From contig JAKSLF010000001.1 in the NCBI GenBank assembly GCA_024401355.1, positions 124,001 through 188,000 of the forward strand: a stretch of 64,000 nt of DNA, read 5' to 3'. Position numbers and translations under genes: made by a program. Under the pieces are notes generated by a model. It had not been told where the DNA came from and did not search any database. It saw nothing but the letters and a program-made list of their open reading frames with translations. Origin of the DNA: Bacteroidales bacterium. Its GTDB lineage: Bacteria; Bacteroidota; Bacteroidia; Bacteroidales; Marinilabiliaceae. Each line of letters starts with the position of its first letter. The stretch's first letter is position 1. Of the stretch, positions 1 to 8,076 are shown piece after piece.

Positions 1-1025
1 AGCGCCTTGCGCAGGAGATCGCCTTTGCTCCGATGGTTTTCCAGGTGTCGAGACTGATGGTGAAGTTTGGCATACTGCAGGCATTGCAGGACAACAAGGA
101 AGGCTTGACACAGAAAGAGATAGCAGAGAAATGTGAGTTGAGTGACTATGCAGCGCAGGTGTTGCTTGAAGCATCGCTATCGATAGGAACGGTATTGTTT
201 CAGAACGAGAAATATGTAATGTCGAAAGCGGGATGGTTTCTGTTGAACGACGTGATGGTGAAAGCCAACATGGACTTCAACCATGACGTGAACTATCTGG
301 GACTGTTCAGACTTGAGGAGTCGCTGAAGAATGGCAAGCCTGAGGGCTTGAAAGTATTTGGCAACTGGCCAACGATATATGAAGGACTGTCGCAGTTGCC
401 AGAGCAGGTGCAGAAGAGCTGGTTTGGCTTTGACCATTTCTATTCGGACAACTCGTTCAAGGAAGCTCTGGAGATAGTGTTTGGCGGAGGGAAGACCAAG
501 ACCCTGCTAGACGTAGGTGGAAACACAGGACGATGGGCATTGCAGTGTGTGGGTTATGACAAAGACGTCAATGTGACAATCATGGACCTGCCACAGCAGA
601 TAGAGATGATGAAGAAGCAGACAGCGGGGAAGGAAGGTGCGGAACGAATACACGGTCACGGAGCCAATCTGCTGGATGCAAAAGTGCCATTCCCAAAACG
701 TTTTGATGCCATTTGGATGAGCCAGTTCCTGGACTGCTTCTCGGAAGCGGAAGTGACTAGCATACTGATGAGAGCGGCGCAGTCGATGGATGAAGGCAGC
801 ACACTCTACATAATGGAGACCTATTGGGACAGGCAGAAATATGAGACAGCGGCATATTGCCTGACACTGACAAGCATATATTTCACCGCATTGGCAAACG
901 GCAACAGCAAGATGTATCATTCGGAAGACATGGAGCGATGTGTAAAAGCAGCCGGATTGAAAGTGGTGAAAGTGCATGACGGTCTAGGCATGGGACATTC
1001 AATCTTCGAGTGTAAACTAGCCTAG
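1..1025 (+). CDS. SAM-dependent O-methyltransferase, 5' end outside window
   Basis: Probable class I SAM-dependent methyltransferase of an aryl-polyene/DAR-type cluster. The frame stays open to the window edge (in-frame residues RLAQEIAFAP precede the ATG at 33), so the gene probably starts upstream and is partial here. An N-terminal winged-helix-like part (TQKEIAEKCELSDYAAQVLL) is followed by a Rossmann SAM-binding motif, LLDVGGNTGRWALQC, and an acidic loop, VTIMDLPQQ. This resembles dimerisation-domain O-methyltransferases. A FabZ-like dehydratase follows 40 bp downstream on the same strand, which supports co-transcription. The substrate cannot be read from sequence. Confidence 0.85.
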   Translation, partial: RLAQEIAFAPMVFQVSRLMVKFGILQALQDNKEGLTQKEIAEKCELSDYAAQVLLEASLSIGTVLFQNEKYVMSKAGWFLLNDVMVKANMDFNHDVNYLGLFRLEESLKNGKPEGLKVFGNWPTIYEGLSQLPEQVQKSWFGFDHFYSDNSFKEALEIVFGGGKTKTLLDVGGNTGRWALQCVGYDKDVNVTIMDLPQQIEMMKKQTAGKEGAERIHGHGANLLDAKVPFPKRFDAIWMSQFLDCFSEAEVTSILMRAAQSMDEGSTLYIMETYWDRQKYETAAYCLTLTSIYFTALANGNSKMYHSEDMERCVKAAGLKVVKVHDGLGMGHSIFECKLA

Positions 1026-1065
1026 TATAGAATAATAACATTTGCAACCATAAAATAGAGAAAAG

Positions 1066-1503
1066 ATGGGAACACCAGTAGTAGCGGGAGCAGACATCTG
1101 CAAATACATACCCCAGAGAAAGCCAATAGTAATGATTGACTCGTTTTATGGGATAAGTGAAGAGCAGGGCAATGCGACATCGGTGTCGGGCTTGACAATA
1201 GGTGAGGACAACCTATTTGTTGAGGACGGGCAGATGATAGACAGCGGCATCATTGAGCACATAGCTCAGAGTGGTGCGATGCAGATAGGCTATGACAGCA
1301 TAAGCAACGGCAGACCGGTGCCGCTGGGCTTCATAGGATCGGTGAATAAGTTGACGATAAACAGATTGCCAAAAGTGGGTGAGACACTGAATACCACAAT
1401 AGTCTTTGAGGCTCAGGTAGGTGACATTACCCTGATAGGTGCAACAGTAAAGATAGGAGACGAGACCATAGCGTCGGGCAAGATGAAAGTGGCGACAAAA
1501 TAA
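1066..1503 (+). CDS. FabZ/ApeP-like 3-hydroxyacyl-ACP dehydratase
   Basis: A 145-residue single hot-dog domain. The N-terminal IPQRKPIVMIDSFYG is the typical start of beta-hydroxyacyl-ACP dehydratases of aryl-polyene clusters. The segment SGIIEHIAQSGAMQIGYDS occupies the central hot-dog helix, where the acidic catalytic residue lies, and GFIGSVNKLTINRLPKVGE matches the following strand. It would dehydrate beta-hydroxyacyl-ACP during polyene chain building in the cytoplasm. It sits between the methyltransferase and a thioesterase, with a ketosynthase and ACP downstream, so assignment to the same pathway rests on context. Confidence 0.8.
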   Translation: MGTPVVAGADICKYIPQRKPIVMIDSFYGISEEQGNATSVSGLTIGEDNLFVEDGQMIDSGIIEHIAQSGAMQIGYDSISNGRPVPLGFIGSVNKLTINRLPKVGETLNTTIVFEAQVGDITLIGATVKIGDETIASGKMKVATK

Positions 1504-1546
1504 ACACTGGATTATTGCCGGGCAATTGTCGGGCAGCAGTCTGACG

Positions 1547-2020
1547 ATGGCAGGAAAGAGCAGAAAAGAGATGGCAAAGAGGCAGAAGACAAGAGAGGCA
1601 GCGTTGACGTGCAGGACAGAAGTGCTTGTAAGATTCAGTGACGTAGACGCCATGAAAGTGGCGTGGCATGGGTCGTATGTGGCATATCTGGAAGACGGAC
1701 GCGAAGCCTTTGGCATAGCATATCCAAAAGGATTGGGCTATGCTGACTACTTCCAGTCGGGCTATGTTGCTCCGGTAGTGAACATGAACATCAACTACAA
1801 GCAGTCGCTGAGATGTGGTGATACGGCCATAGTGGAAGTGCGTTACATAGCGACGGAAGCTGCAAAGATAATATTTGAGTATGTGATATACAGGAAATCG
1901 GACATGGCCATCATGGCGACAGCCGAGACAACGCAGGTATTCACCACATACGAAGGAGAGATGCAGTATACATGTCCGGACTTCTATGAGAAGTGGAAAG
2001 CTAAGTGGCTGAAAAAATAG
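1547..2020 (+). CDS. YbgC/4HBT-type acyl thioesterase
   Basis: Hot-dog thioesterase of the 4-hydroxybenzoyl-CoA/YbgC type, 157 residues. The motif VRFSDVDAMKVAWHGSYVAY, with the catalytic Asp in DVDAM, is diagnostic. The ATG at 1547 is preferred over an upstream in-frame TTG at 1526, which would lie close to the preceding stop at 1503. The N terminus is very basic (GKSRKEMAKRQKTR). The ketosynthase starts about 20 bp downstream. Likely role: hydrolysis of an acyl-ACP or acyl-CoA intermediate or release of the polyene chain; the substrate is unknown. Confidence 0.8.
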   Translation: MAGKSRKEMAKRQKTREAALTCRTEVLVRFSDVDAMKVAWHGSYVAYLEDGREAFGIAYPKGLGYADYFQSGYVAPVVNMNINYKQSLRCGDTAIVEVRYIATEAAKIIFEYVIYRKSDMAIMATAETTQVFTTYEGEMQYTCPDFYEKWKAKWLKK

Positions 2021-2042
2021 TTGTTGCAAAGTGGGCAAGACG

Positions 2043-3737
2043 ATGGCATATATAGGTGATAGTTGCGTGATGACCGGGCTTGGGCTCGGTACGGGTGTGA
2101 ACTATGCCTCGATGAAAGCCTATAAGACAGGTCTGAAAGTGACAGAGTTGCCAGGACTGTCGGAGAAGCCATTGCCAGTGCAGACAATAGAGAGAAAACC
2201 ACGAAGCAGGAAACTGTCGAGACTGGAATGGATGATGAAAACGTGTGCGGCAGACGTGATAAGCAAGTCGGGCACAGAAGCATCGTCGGAGAGGACTGGA
2301 ATAATAATATCGACAACCAAAGGCAACATCGGAGAGCTTGGAACAGGCGAACCGGAAGATGGAAGCAGAGTATATCTGTGGAACATGGCCAAGAACGTAG
2401 CGAAAGCACTGCGAGTAAATACAGAACCTATAGTAGTGTCGAACGCATGTGTATCTGGTGTGGCCGCGTTGATAGTAGCCCAGAGACTGATCAGAGCTGG
2501 AAGATATGACGACATCATAGTGATAGGTGGAGACGAAGTGACTACCTTCACGACCAGTGGATTTCTGGCCTTCAAGTCGGTGAGTGAAAAGCCATGTCGT
2601 CCGTATGACAAAGAGAGGGATGGGTTGTCGCTAGGAGAAGCCGTAGCGGCAGTGGTAGTCAGCAACGACAAGAAGAAATCTAGAGGTACCATAATAGAAG
2701 GTGGAGGCATGAGCAACGACGCCAACCACATCAGTGGTCCTTCGAGGACAGGTGAGCCACTAGCGGAAGCCATAAAGCAGGCGATGGAAGAAGCCCAAGT
2801 GGGAGTTGATGACATAGCCTTTGTCAATGCACATGGTACCGCGACAGTATATAATGACGAGATGGAATCGAAAGCCATCGCGCTTGCTGGGCTAGGAGTG
2901 AAGCCGGTGAACAGTCTGAAGCCATATTATGGCCATACGCTAGGAGCATCGGGCTTGCTTGAAGCCATGATAGGAGTAGAAGAGTTGAAAGAGGGGAAGC
3001 TGTTGGGAACAATGGGATATGAGACACCAGGCACACCGGTGGAAGTGAACGTATCGGGCAAGCACAGGGAAGTGTCGGGCAGCCGATTTATAAAGACAGC
3101 ATCGGGATTTGGTGGATGTAATGCGGCAGTCGTAATAGCCAAAGAGAGCGAGGCTCATAGGAGCAGTAGCATTGTGCCAGTGGTGAAGCCGAAGAGAATA
3201 GCGAGATGCAGGATAGAGGGTGGCATAGTAGAATTGAACGGCAAAATAGAATATGACGGACGCAAAGATGGTGAAGAGCCAGACTTTGGAACATTCGTCA
3301 GAGAGATATATCATAGCCAGGGAGACAACAACTTGAAATTCTTCAAGATGAATGACATGTGTAAGTTGGGCTACGTGGCAGCGAACTACATGATGAAGGG
3401 AGTGGAGCATGGCGAGTATGACATGGCAATAGTGATGTCGAACAGAAGTTCGTCGATGGATGCGGACCTTCAGCATTGGAGGATAGTAGAAAAAGGAGAG
3501 CCAGCAAGTCCGGCAGTCTTTGTCTACACCTTGCCCAACATAGTGATGGGAGAGATGGCGATAAAACACGGAATAAAAGGCGAGACCATATTTATAGTAG
3601 ACAGAAAAAGTGGTGAGCAGGGGCGAGAATATGCGAAAGTACTGCTTGGAAGTGGGAAATACGGGAAAGTAATGAATGGATGGTGTGACGTAGTAGAGGG
3701 AAAATATAGATTTGAAGCAGAGATATGGTCGAGATAA
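2043..3737 (+). CDS. Beta-ketoacyl-ACP synthase fused to a degenerate KS-like half-domain
   Basis: Ketosynthase of the FabF/FabB type, 564 residues. The catalytic Cys lies in VVSNACVSGVAAL, the first His in FVNAHGTATVYNDEMES and the second in YYGHTLGASG, giving an intact Cys-His-His triad within the first 360 residues. About 200 further residues follow the usual end of the fold (GFGGCNAAVV). They include SPAVFVYTLPNIVMGE, which resembles a second KS-like half-domain whose nucleophile elbow lacks Cys. The ATG at 2043 is preferred over GTG 2031. The start lies 22 bp after the thioesterase and the ACP gene follows 46 bp downstream. Role: chain elongation on the adjacent ACP. Confidence 0.82.
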   Translation: MAYIGDSCVMTGLGLGTGVNYASMKAYKTGLKVTELPGLSEKPLPVQTIERKPRSRKLSRLEWMMKTCAADVISKSGTEASSERTGIIISTTKGNIGELGTGEPEDGSRVYLWNMAKNVAKALRVNTEPIVVSNACVSGVAALIVAQRLIRAGRYDDIIVIGGDEVTTFTTSGFLAFKSVSEKPCRPYDKERDGLSLGEAVAAVVVSNDKKKSRGTIIEGGGMSNDANHISGPSRTGEPLAEAIKQAMEEAQVGVDDIAFVNAHGTATVYNDEMESKAIALAGLGVKPVNSLKPYYGHTLGASGLLEAMIGVEELKEGKLLGTMGYETPGTPVEVNVSGKHREVSGSRFIKTASGFGGCNAAVVIAKESEAHRSSSIVPVVKPKRIARCRIEGGIVELNGKIEYDGRKDGEEPDFGTFVREIYHSQGDNNLKFFKMNDMCKLGYVAANYMMKGVEHGEYDMAIVMSNRSSSMDADLQHWRIVEKGEPASPAVFVYTLPNIVMGEMAIKHGIKGETIFIVDRKSGEQGREYAKVLLGSGKYGKVMNGWCDVVEGKYRFEAEIWSR

Positions 3738-3783
3738 ACAAAGAAGAAAAAAGAAGATATAAACATAGAGAAAAACAAAAGAA

Positions 3784-4038
3784 ATGGAACAATTGAAGGA
3801 GCAGCTGAAGCAGCACATAATAGAGGCGTTGAGTCTTGAGGATATAACTCCGGCAGACATAGACAACGAAGCGCCATTGTTTGGTGATGGTCTAGGCTTG
3901 GACTCGATAGATGCATTGGAGATAATATTGATATTGGAGAAGCATTATGGCATACATATAGCGAATGCAGCGGATGCACGTCCGATATTCAAGTCGATAA
4001 ACACGCTTGCTGAATTTGTATCGGCCAACAAGAAGTAG
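3784..4038 (+). CDS. Acyl carrier protein
   Basis: An 84-residue acidic four-helix carrier protein. The phosphopantetheine attachment serine lies in GLGLDSIDALEI. It is probably the carrier for the aryl-polyene-like pathway encoded immediately upstream, because it is the last gene of that same-strand run. After its stop, about 130 bp separate it from mpl, which has its own promoter, so this is the likely 3' end of the operon. Confidence 0.9.
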   Translation: MEQLKEQLKQHIIEALSLEDITPADIDNEAPLFGDGLGLDSIDALEIILILEKHYGIHIANAADARPIFKSINTLAEFVSANKK

Positions 4039-4107
4039 GAAGAGGGTAGAAAAGAGCCTGTGGCATTCATGAGGTTGACGATAAATGGTAAATGTGTAGC
4101 CAAAAGA

Positions 4108-4137
4108 TTGCCGATAATGCTTTTTTTGTTACCTTTG
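4108..4137 (+). promoter_or_regulatory. Bacteroidetes promoter for mpl-nadK operon
   Basis: The -33 element TTG (4108-4110), a 19-bp spacer and the -7 element TACCTTTG (4130-4137) match the Bacteroidetes consensus. It lies 36 bp upstream of the mpl ATG at 4173. Confidence 0.7.
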
Positions 4138-4172
4138 CGAGGAAATAGAGACAATAAAAACAACAGAAGTAA

Positions 4173-5531
4173 ATGCGTGTACACTTTATAGCGATAGGTG
4201 GCAGTGTGATGCACAACCTAGCCTTAGCCCTGCACCATAAGGGAATAGAAGTGACGGGTTCGGATGATGAATTTTTCGAGCCATCGAAATCGCGTTTAGC
4301 GGCATGTGGGCTATTACCGTCGGAGAATGGATGGCATCCGGAGCGAATCACGGGTGACCTTGATGCGGTGATACTCGGAATGCACGCCATGAATGATAAT
4401 CCGGAATTGAAGCGAGCACGTGAGCTTGGCCTCAAAGTATACAGCTTCCCGGAGTATCTATATGAGCAGACAAAAGACAAGAAGCGCATCGTGGTAGGCG
4501 GAAGTCATGGTAAGACGACAACGACCTCGATGATAATGCATGTCTTGAAGACATTGGGCAAGAAATTCGACTACATGGTGGGAGCCCAGATAGAGGGTTT
4601 TGACACGATGGTAGGATTGTCGAAAGATGCTCCGATAGCGGTATTTGAGGGAGACGAGTATTTGTCGTCGACACTGGATCCGACATCGAAATTCTTGAGA
4701 TACAAGCCTGATGTAGCGATAATCACAGGCATAGCTTGGGACCACATCAACGTATTCCCTACGTGGGAGAGTTATGTCGGGACCTTCAAGGCCTTTGCAG
4801 AGACGATAATGCCACATGGCAAATATATATACTACGAAGGAGACGAAGAACTGAAAGCAATAGCAGAAGAAGTTCGTCCGGACGTAGATGTATTCCCTTA
4901 CAGTGGTCTGGACTACAGAGTAGTCGGCGACGACACCATAGTAATATATGGTGGCAAGGAGTACAAAGTGGGAGTCTTCGGGCGTCATAACATGCAGGAC
5001 ATGAATGCGGCGATGCTGGCGTGCATGAATGTAGGAGTGACAGGTGAAGAATTCATGGAAGCCATACAGTCGTTTGGTGGTGCGGCAAAGCGCCTGCAGA
5101 CATTGAAGAAGACAGACGACAGTGTAGCATTTTTGGATTTTGCCCATTCGCCATCGAAGCTGAAAGCGACTACGGAAGCAGTAAAGGACAGATATAAGCA
5201 GAAGAGGATAGTGGCATGCATGGAGTTGCATACATTCAGCAGCCTTACGAAAGCCTTTCTGCCTCAGTATGCCCATACGATGGATGCTGCAGATGAGGCA
5301 TACGTATATTTCAATCCGTTGGTGATAGAGCACAAACGTCTGGAGCCGATAACAGCGGATGAGGTATCAAGAGCCTTTGAGCATAGTAACCTGAGAGTTT
5401 TCACAGACTCGAAAGAACTCGTAGCTCAACTTGAGGCGGGAAATTATGCCGACACGGTATTGCTAGTGATGACATCTGGCAACTTTGACGGCGTCAACAT
5501 AAAAGAACTGGCTGACAAGCTTATCAGATAG
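4173..5531 (+). CDS. mpl: UDP-N-acetylmuramate:tripeptide ligase (Mpl), murein recycling
   Basis: Mur-ligase family protein of 452 residues. The N-terminal Rossmann motif is HFIAIGGSVMHNLALALHHK and the ATP-binding loop is VVGGSHGKTTTTSM. The central EGDEYLSSTLDPTSKFLRY and DHINVFPTW are typical of Mpl rather than MurC. It ligates recycled L-Ala-gamma-D-Glu-meso-DAP tripeptide to UDP-MurNAc in the cytoplasm. This fits the meso-DAP dehydrogenase encoded at about 50 kb. It has its own promoter and is followed by nadK after 24 bp. Ile codons are predominantly ATA. Confidence 0.88.
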   Translation: MRVHFIAIGGSVMHNLALALHHKGIEVTGSDDEFFEPSKSRLAACGLLPSENGWHPERITGDLDAVILGMHAMNDNPELKRARELGLKVYSFPEYLYEQTKDKKRIVVGGSHGKTTTTSMIMHVLKTLGKKFDYMVGAQIEGFDTMVGLSKDAPIAVFEGDEYLSSTLDPTSKFLRYKPDVAIITGIAWDHINVFPTWESYVGTFKAFAETIMPHGKYIYYEGDEELKAIAEEVRPDVDVFPYSGLDYRVVGDDTIVIYGGKEYKVGVFGRHNMQDMNAAMLACMNVGVTGEEFMEAIQSFGGAAKRLQTLKKTDDSVAFLDFAHSPSKLKATTEAVKDRYKQKRIVACMELHTFSSLTKAFLPQYAHTMDAADEAYVYFNPLVIEHKRLEPITADEVSRAFEHSNLRVFTDSKELVAQLEAGNYADTVLLVMTSGNFDGVNIKELADKLIR

Positions 5532-5555
5532 GCGAGTCAGTGGCAAAAGAAGCAG

Positions 5556-6443
5556 ATGAGAGGAGATTCGGTAATATTATTTGGCCGTATCGTAGCGGAC
5601 AAGAATGCTGAGTTGTATGACAACATGCTACAGTATTTGCGCCAGAAGGAGTGCAAAGTAAAAGTAGTGGCATCGTTATACGACCAGTTGTTTGCTGCGG
5701 GTATGCGCTATACCGATGTGATGACACGTCTGGACACTACGCCGGCAGCTGAAGAGGCGTTAGCCATGCTGAGTGTTGGTGGTGACGGAACATTCCTTGA
5801 ATCGGCGCGAATGATGATGGGATCGGGTGTGCCAATACTGGGAGTAAACAGTGGCAGACTTGGATTCCTGAGTGATGTAGCACAGGAGAAAGTGAAAGAT
5901 GCGATAGACGACCTGTTGTCGGGCAACTACAGGCTTGGCAGTCATGACGTCATATCGCTGTATGCGAACAACGACAGGGAGCCGGTGGACTATGCGCTGA
6001 ATGAATTTGCGGTGAGCAAGTGCGACAACTCGTCAATGCTGACAATTCATGCATACGTCGATGGTGAATATTTGTCGACATACTGGGCAGATGGTCTGAT
6101 AGTGGCTACAGCCACAGGTTCGACAGCATATTCGCTGAGTGTAGGTGGACCGATAGTATATCCTTCGACACCAGACCTCATCATAACTCCTATAGCACCT
6201 CACAACCTGAATGTACGTCCGTTGATCATACCGAGCAGCAGTGTCATTCAGTTGAGGATAGAGGGTCGAGGTCCAAATATCCTGACATCGCTAGACGGAA
6301 GGAATCACGTGATGGAGAACAATTGTCAGCTGAGGATAGCGAAAGCACCATTTGACGTCAAAGTAGTCCAGTTGCGTGGCCATTCGTTCTTTGCTACCTT
6401 GCGAGGCAAGCTGATGTGGGGGGCAGACATGAGAAACAATTGA
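5556..6443 (+). CDS. nadK: NAD kinase
   Basis: NAD kinase (PpnK), 295 residues, making NADP from NAD and ATP. The signature SVGGDGTFLESARMM carries the catalytic GGDG. It is followed by LGVNSGRLGFLSDV, the NE/D motif in ALNEFAVSK, and DGLIVATATGSTAYSLSVGG. It lies 24 bp after mpl and ends 50 bp before the next gene, in an apparent operon running to the OmpH genes. Length and motif order are normal for the family. Confidence 0.93.
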   Translation: MRGDSVILFGRIVADKNAELYDNMLQYLRQKECKVKVVASLYDQLFAAGMRYTDVMTRLDTTPAAEEALAMLSVGGDGTFLESARMMMGSGVPILGVNSGRLGFLSDVAQEKVKDAIDDLLSGNYRLGSHDVISLYANNDREPVDYALNEFAVSKCDNSSMLTIHAYVDGEYLSTYWADGLIVATATGSTAYSLSVGGPIVYPSTPDLIITPIAPHNLNVRPLIIPSSSVIQLRIEGRGPNILTSLDGRNHVMENNCQLRIAKAPFDVKVVQLRGHSFFATLRGKLMWGADMRNN

Positions 6444-6493
6444 CGTCAAACAGGGCATCATTTGTTGAAGAAAACCAAAACTTGGTTGAAAAA

Positions 6494-7297
6494 ATGCTGA
6501 GAATACAAAATATATTGGTTATTTTGCATGTCGTGATGCTGATGTGTCTATCCGTATTGCCAAACATCTCTTCTGCCCAGGACAAATTGGAATTGGGTTT
6601 GTTTCTGGGAGGGGCATATTATATGGGTGACCTCAATCCGAGTCAGCATTTCATGAAGCTGCGTCCGTCGGTAGGAGTGTTGGGCAGATATGCCATAACA
6701 GACCGTCTGGCAGCGAAGCTGAACATAACGGCCGCCCGTATAGCTGGAGAATATCCGTCGGGTGGCAACATATACCTTCATCATGAAGGGGTGACCTCGA
6801 GTACGGTGACTCCGGAAGGTGAAGTGTTGACAACGACTGATGGAGAATATGAATTCAAGCGGACATTGTTGGACGTCGGCCTTACGGGAGAGTTCAACTT
6901 TATGAGCTACGACCACATGTTCTTCAAGGAGAAGTCGAAGTTTACGCCATACCTAACATTAGGTCTGGCTGCAACTTGTTATAAGAGCTATAAAGAAAAA
7001 AGTGACGGGGAACAAAGATTTGTATTATCTTTGCCGTTTGGAATAGGAGCGAAATATAAAATCAACAAATGGATGCGAGTAGGCATGGAGTGGACGATGC
7101 GTAAGACATTCTGTGACGACCTTGACCTTGTTGACGGGGAAGTGGGTAAAGTGGACCCATCGGATCCGTATGGATTCAATGAGAAAGTGATGACCCATAA
7201 CAACGACTGGTATTCGCTAATAGGTTTAACCGTAACCTTCAGTATGCTGCCGCGAAAGCTGGAGTGTAACGATGGAACGAAGAACTTTAATAAATAG
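6494..7297 (+). CDS. DUF6089 family outer-membrane beta-barrel protein
   Basis: Predicted exported beta-barrel, 267 residues from the ATG at 6494. The start is set by a signal peptide, [20 protein letters not shown], with probable cleavage after ISSAQ. Upstream in-frame ATGs would place 26 charged residues before it and overlap nadK. The mature protein begins [19 protein letters not shown], which is characteristic of the DUF6089 family encoded between nadK and uppS in Bacteroidales. Alternating hydrophobic strands continue to the C terminus. The function is uncharacterised; the position beside bamA suggests an envelope role. Confidence 0.8.
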   Translation: MLRIQNILVILHVVMLMCLSVLPNISSAQDKLELGLFLGGAYYMGDLNPSQHFMKLRPSVGVLGRYAITDRLAAKLNITAARIAGEYPSGGNIYLHHEGVTSSTVTPEGEVLTTTDGEYEFKRTLLDVGLTGEFNFMSYDHMFFKEKSKFTPYLTLGLAATCYKSYKEKSDGEQRFVLSLPFGIGAKYKINKWMRVGMEWTMRKTFCDDLDLVDGEVGKVDPSDPYGFNEKVMTHNNDWYSLIGLTVTFSMLPRKLECNDGTKNFNK

Positions 7298-7313
7298 AAA
7301 AAACGCGACTAAT

Positions 7314-8054
7314 ATGTCATCATATAAAGACCAGATAATAAAAGATAAACTGCCGGAGCACGTAGCCATCATCATGGATGGCAATGGCAGGTGGGCAAAG
7401 AAGCAGGGAGCAATGCGCCTGTTTGGCCACCAGAATGGTATCAAAGCAGTAAGGCAAGTGACCGAAGCTGCAGGCGAGCTGGGCATAAAGTATCTGACAT
7501 TATATACATTCTCGACAGAGAACTGGAACCGTCCGAAGATGGAAGTGGAAGGCCTTATGAAGCTATTGGTATCGACCTTGGCTGATGAGGCAAAAAAATT
7601 GCATGCCAACAATGTCCGTCTGAAGATTATAGGTGACGACTCGCTTCCGGCATCGATAAAAGAGAAATTTGACGAATGTGAAAAGATGACGGCCAACAAT
7701 ACAGGCTTGACACTAGTGCTGGCCTTGAGTTACAGTTCGCGTTGGGAGATATCAAATGCCGTGAAGCAGATAGCTCAGAAAGTGAAAAGTGGAGAACTAG
7801 ATGCGGAAGCAATAGACCAGGAAATAATATCGGCACACATGTCGACAAACTTCATGCCCGATCCAGAACTACTGATAAGGACAAGTGGAGAGTATAGGAT
7901 AAGCAACTTCCTGTTGTGGCAGATAGCTTATTCGGAGTTGTATTTCACGGACACTTTATGGCCTGACTTTGGGAAAGAGGACCTGTATAAGGCGCTGGTA
8001 GACTATCAGAGCCGTGAGAGGCGATTTGGCAAAACCAGTGAACAGGTGCAATAA
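7314..8054 (+). CDS. uppS: Isoprenyl transferase (undecaprenyl diphosphate synthase)
   Basis: Cis-prenyltransferase, 246 residues from ATG 7314. [15 protein letters not shown] contains the catalytic Asp and Mg/diphosphate-binding loop. [20 protein letters not shown] and TDTLWPDF are the conserved C-terminal motifs. It condenses FPP with IPP to form the C55 lipid carrier for peptidoglycan and O-antigen. The preceding DUF6089 gene ends 16 bp upstream and bamA begins 22 bp downstream, the usual Bacteroidales order. Confidence 0.93.
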   Translation: MSSYKDQIIKDKLPEHVAIIMDGNGRWAKKQGAMRLFGHQNGIKAVRQVTEAAGELGIKYLTLYTFSTENWNRPKMEVEGLMKLLVSTLADEAKKLHANNVRLKIIGDDSLPASIKEKFDECEKMTANNTGLTLVLALSYSSRWEISNAVKQIAQKVKSGELDAEAIDQEIISAHMSTNFMPDPELLIRTSGEYRISNFLLWQIAYSELYFTDTLWPDFGKEDLYKALVDYQSRERRFGKTSEQVQ

Positions 8055-8076
8055 GAACAAGACAATAACATTACAG

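Noticed and set aside
4458..5333. Minus-strand open frame of 291 codons opposite mpl
   Set aside because: Cys/Tyr/His-rich antisense translation with no recognisable domain; mpl is intact on the other strand.
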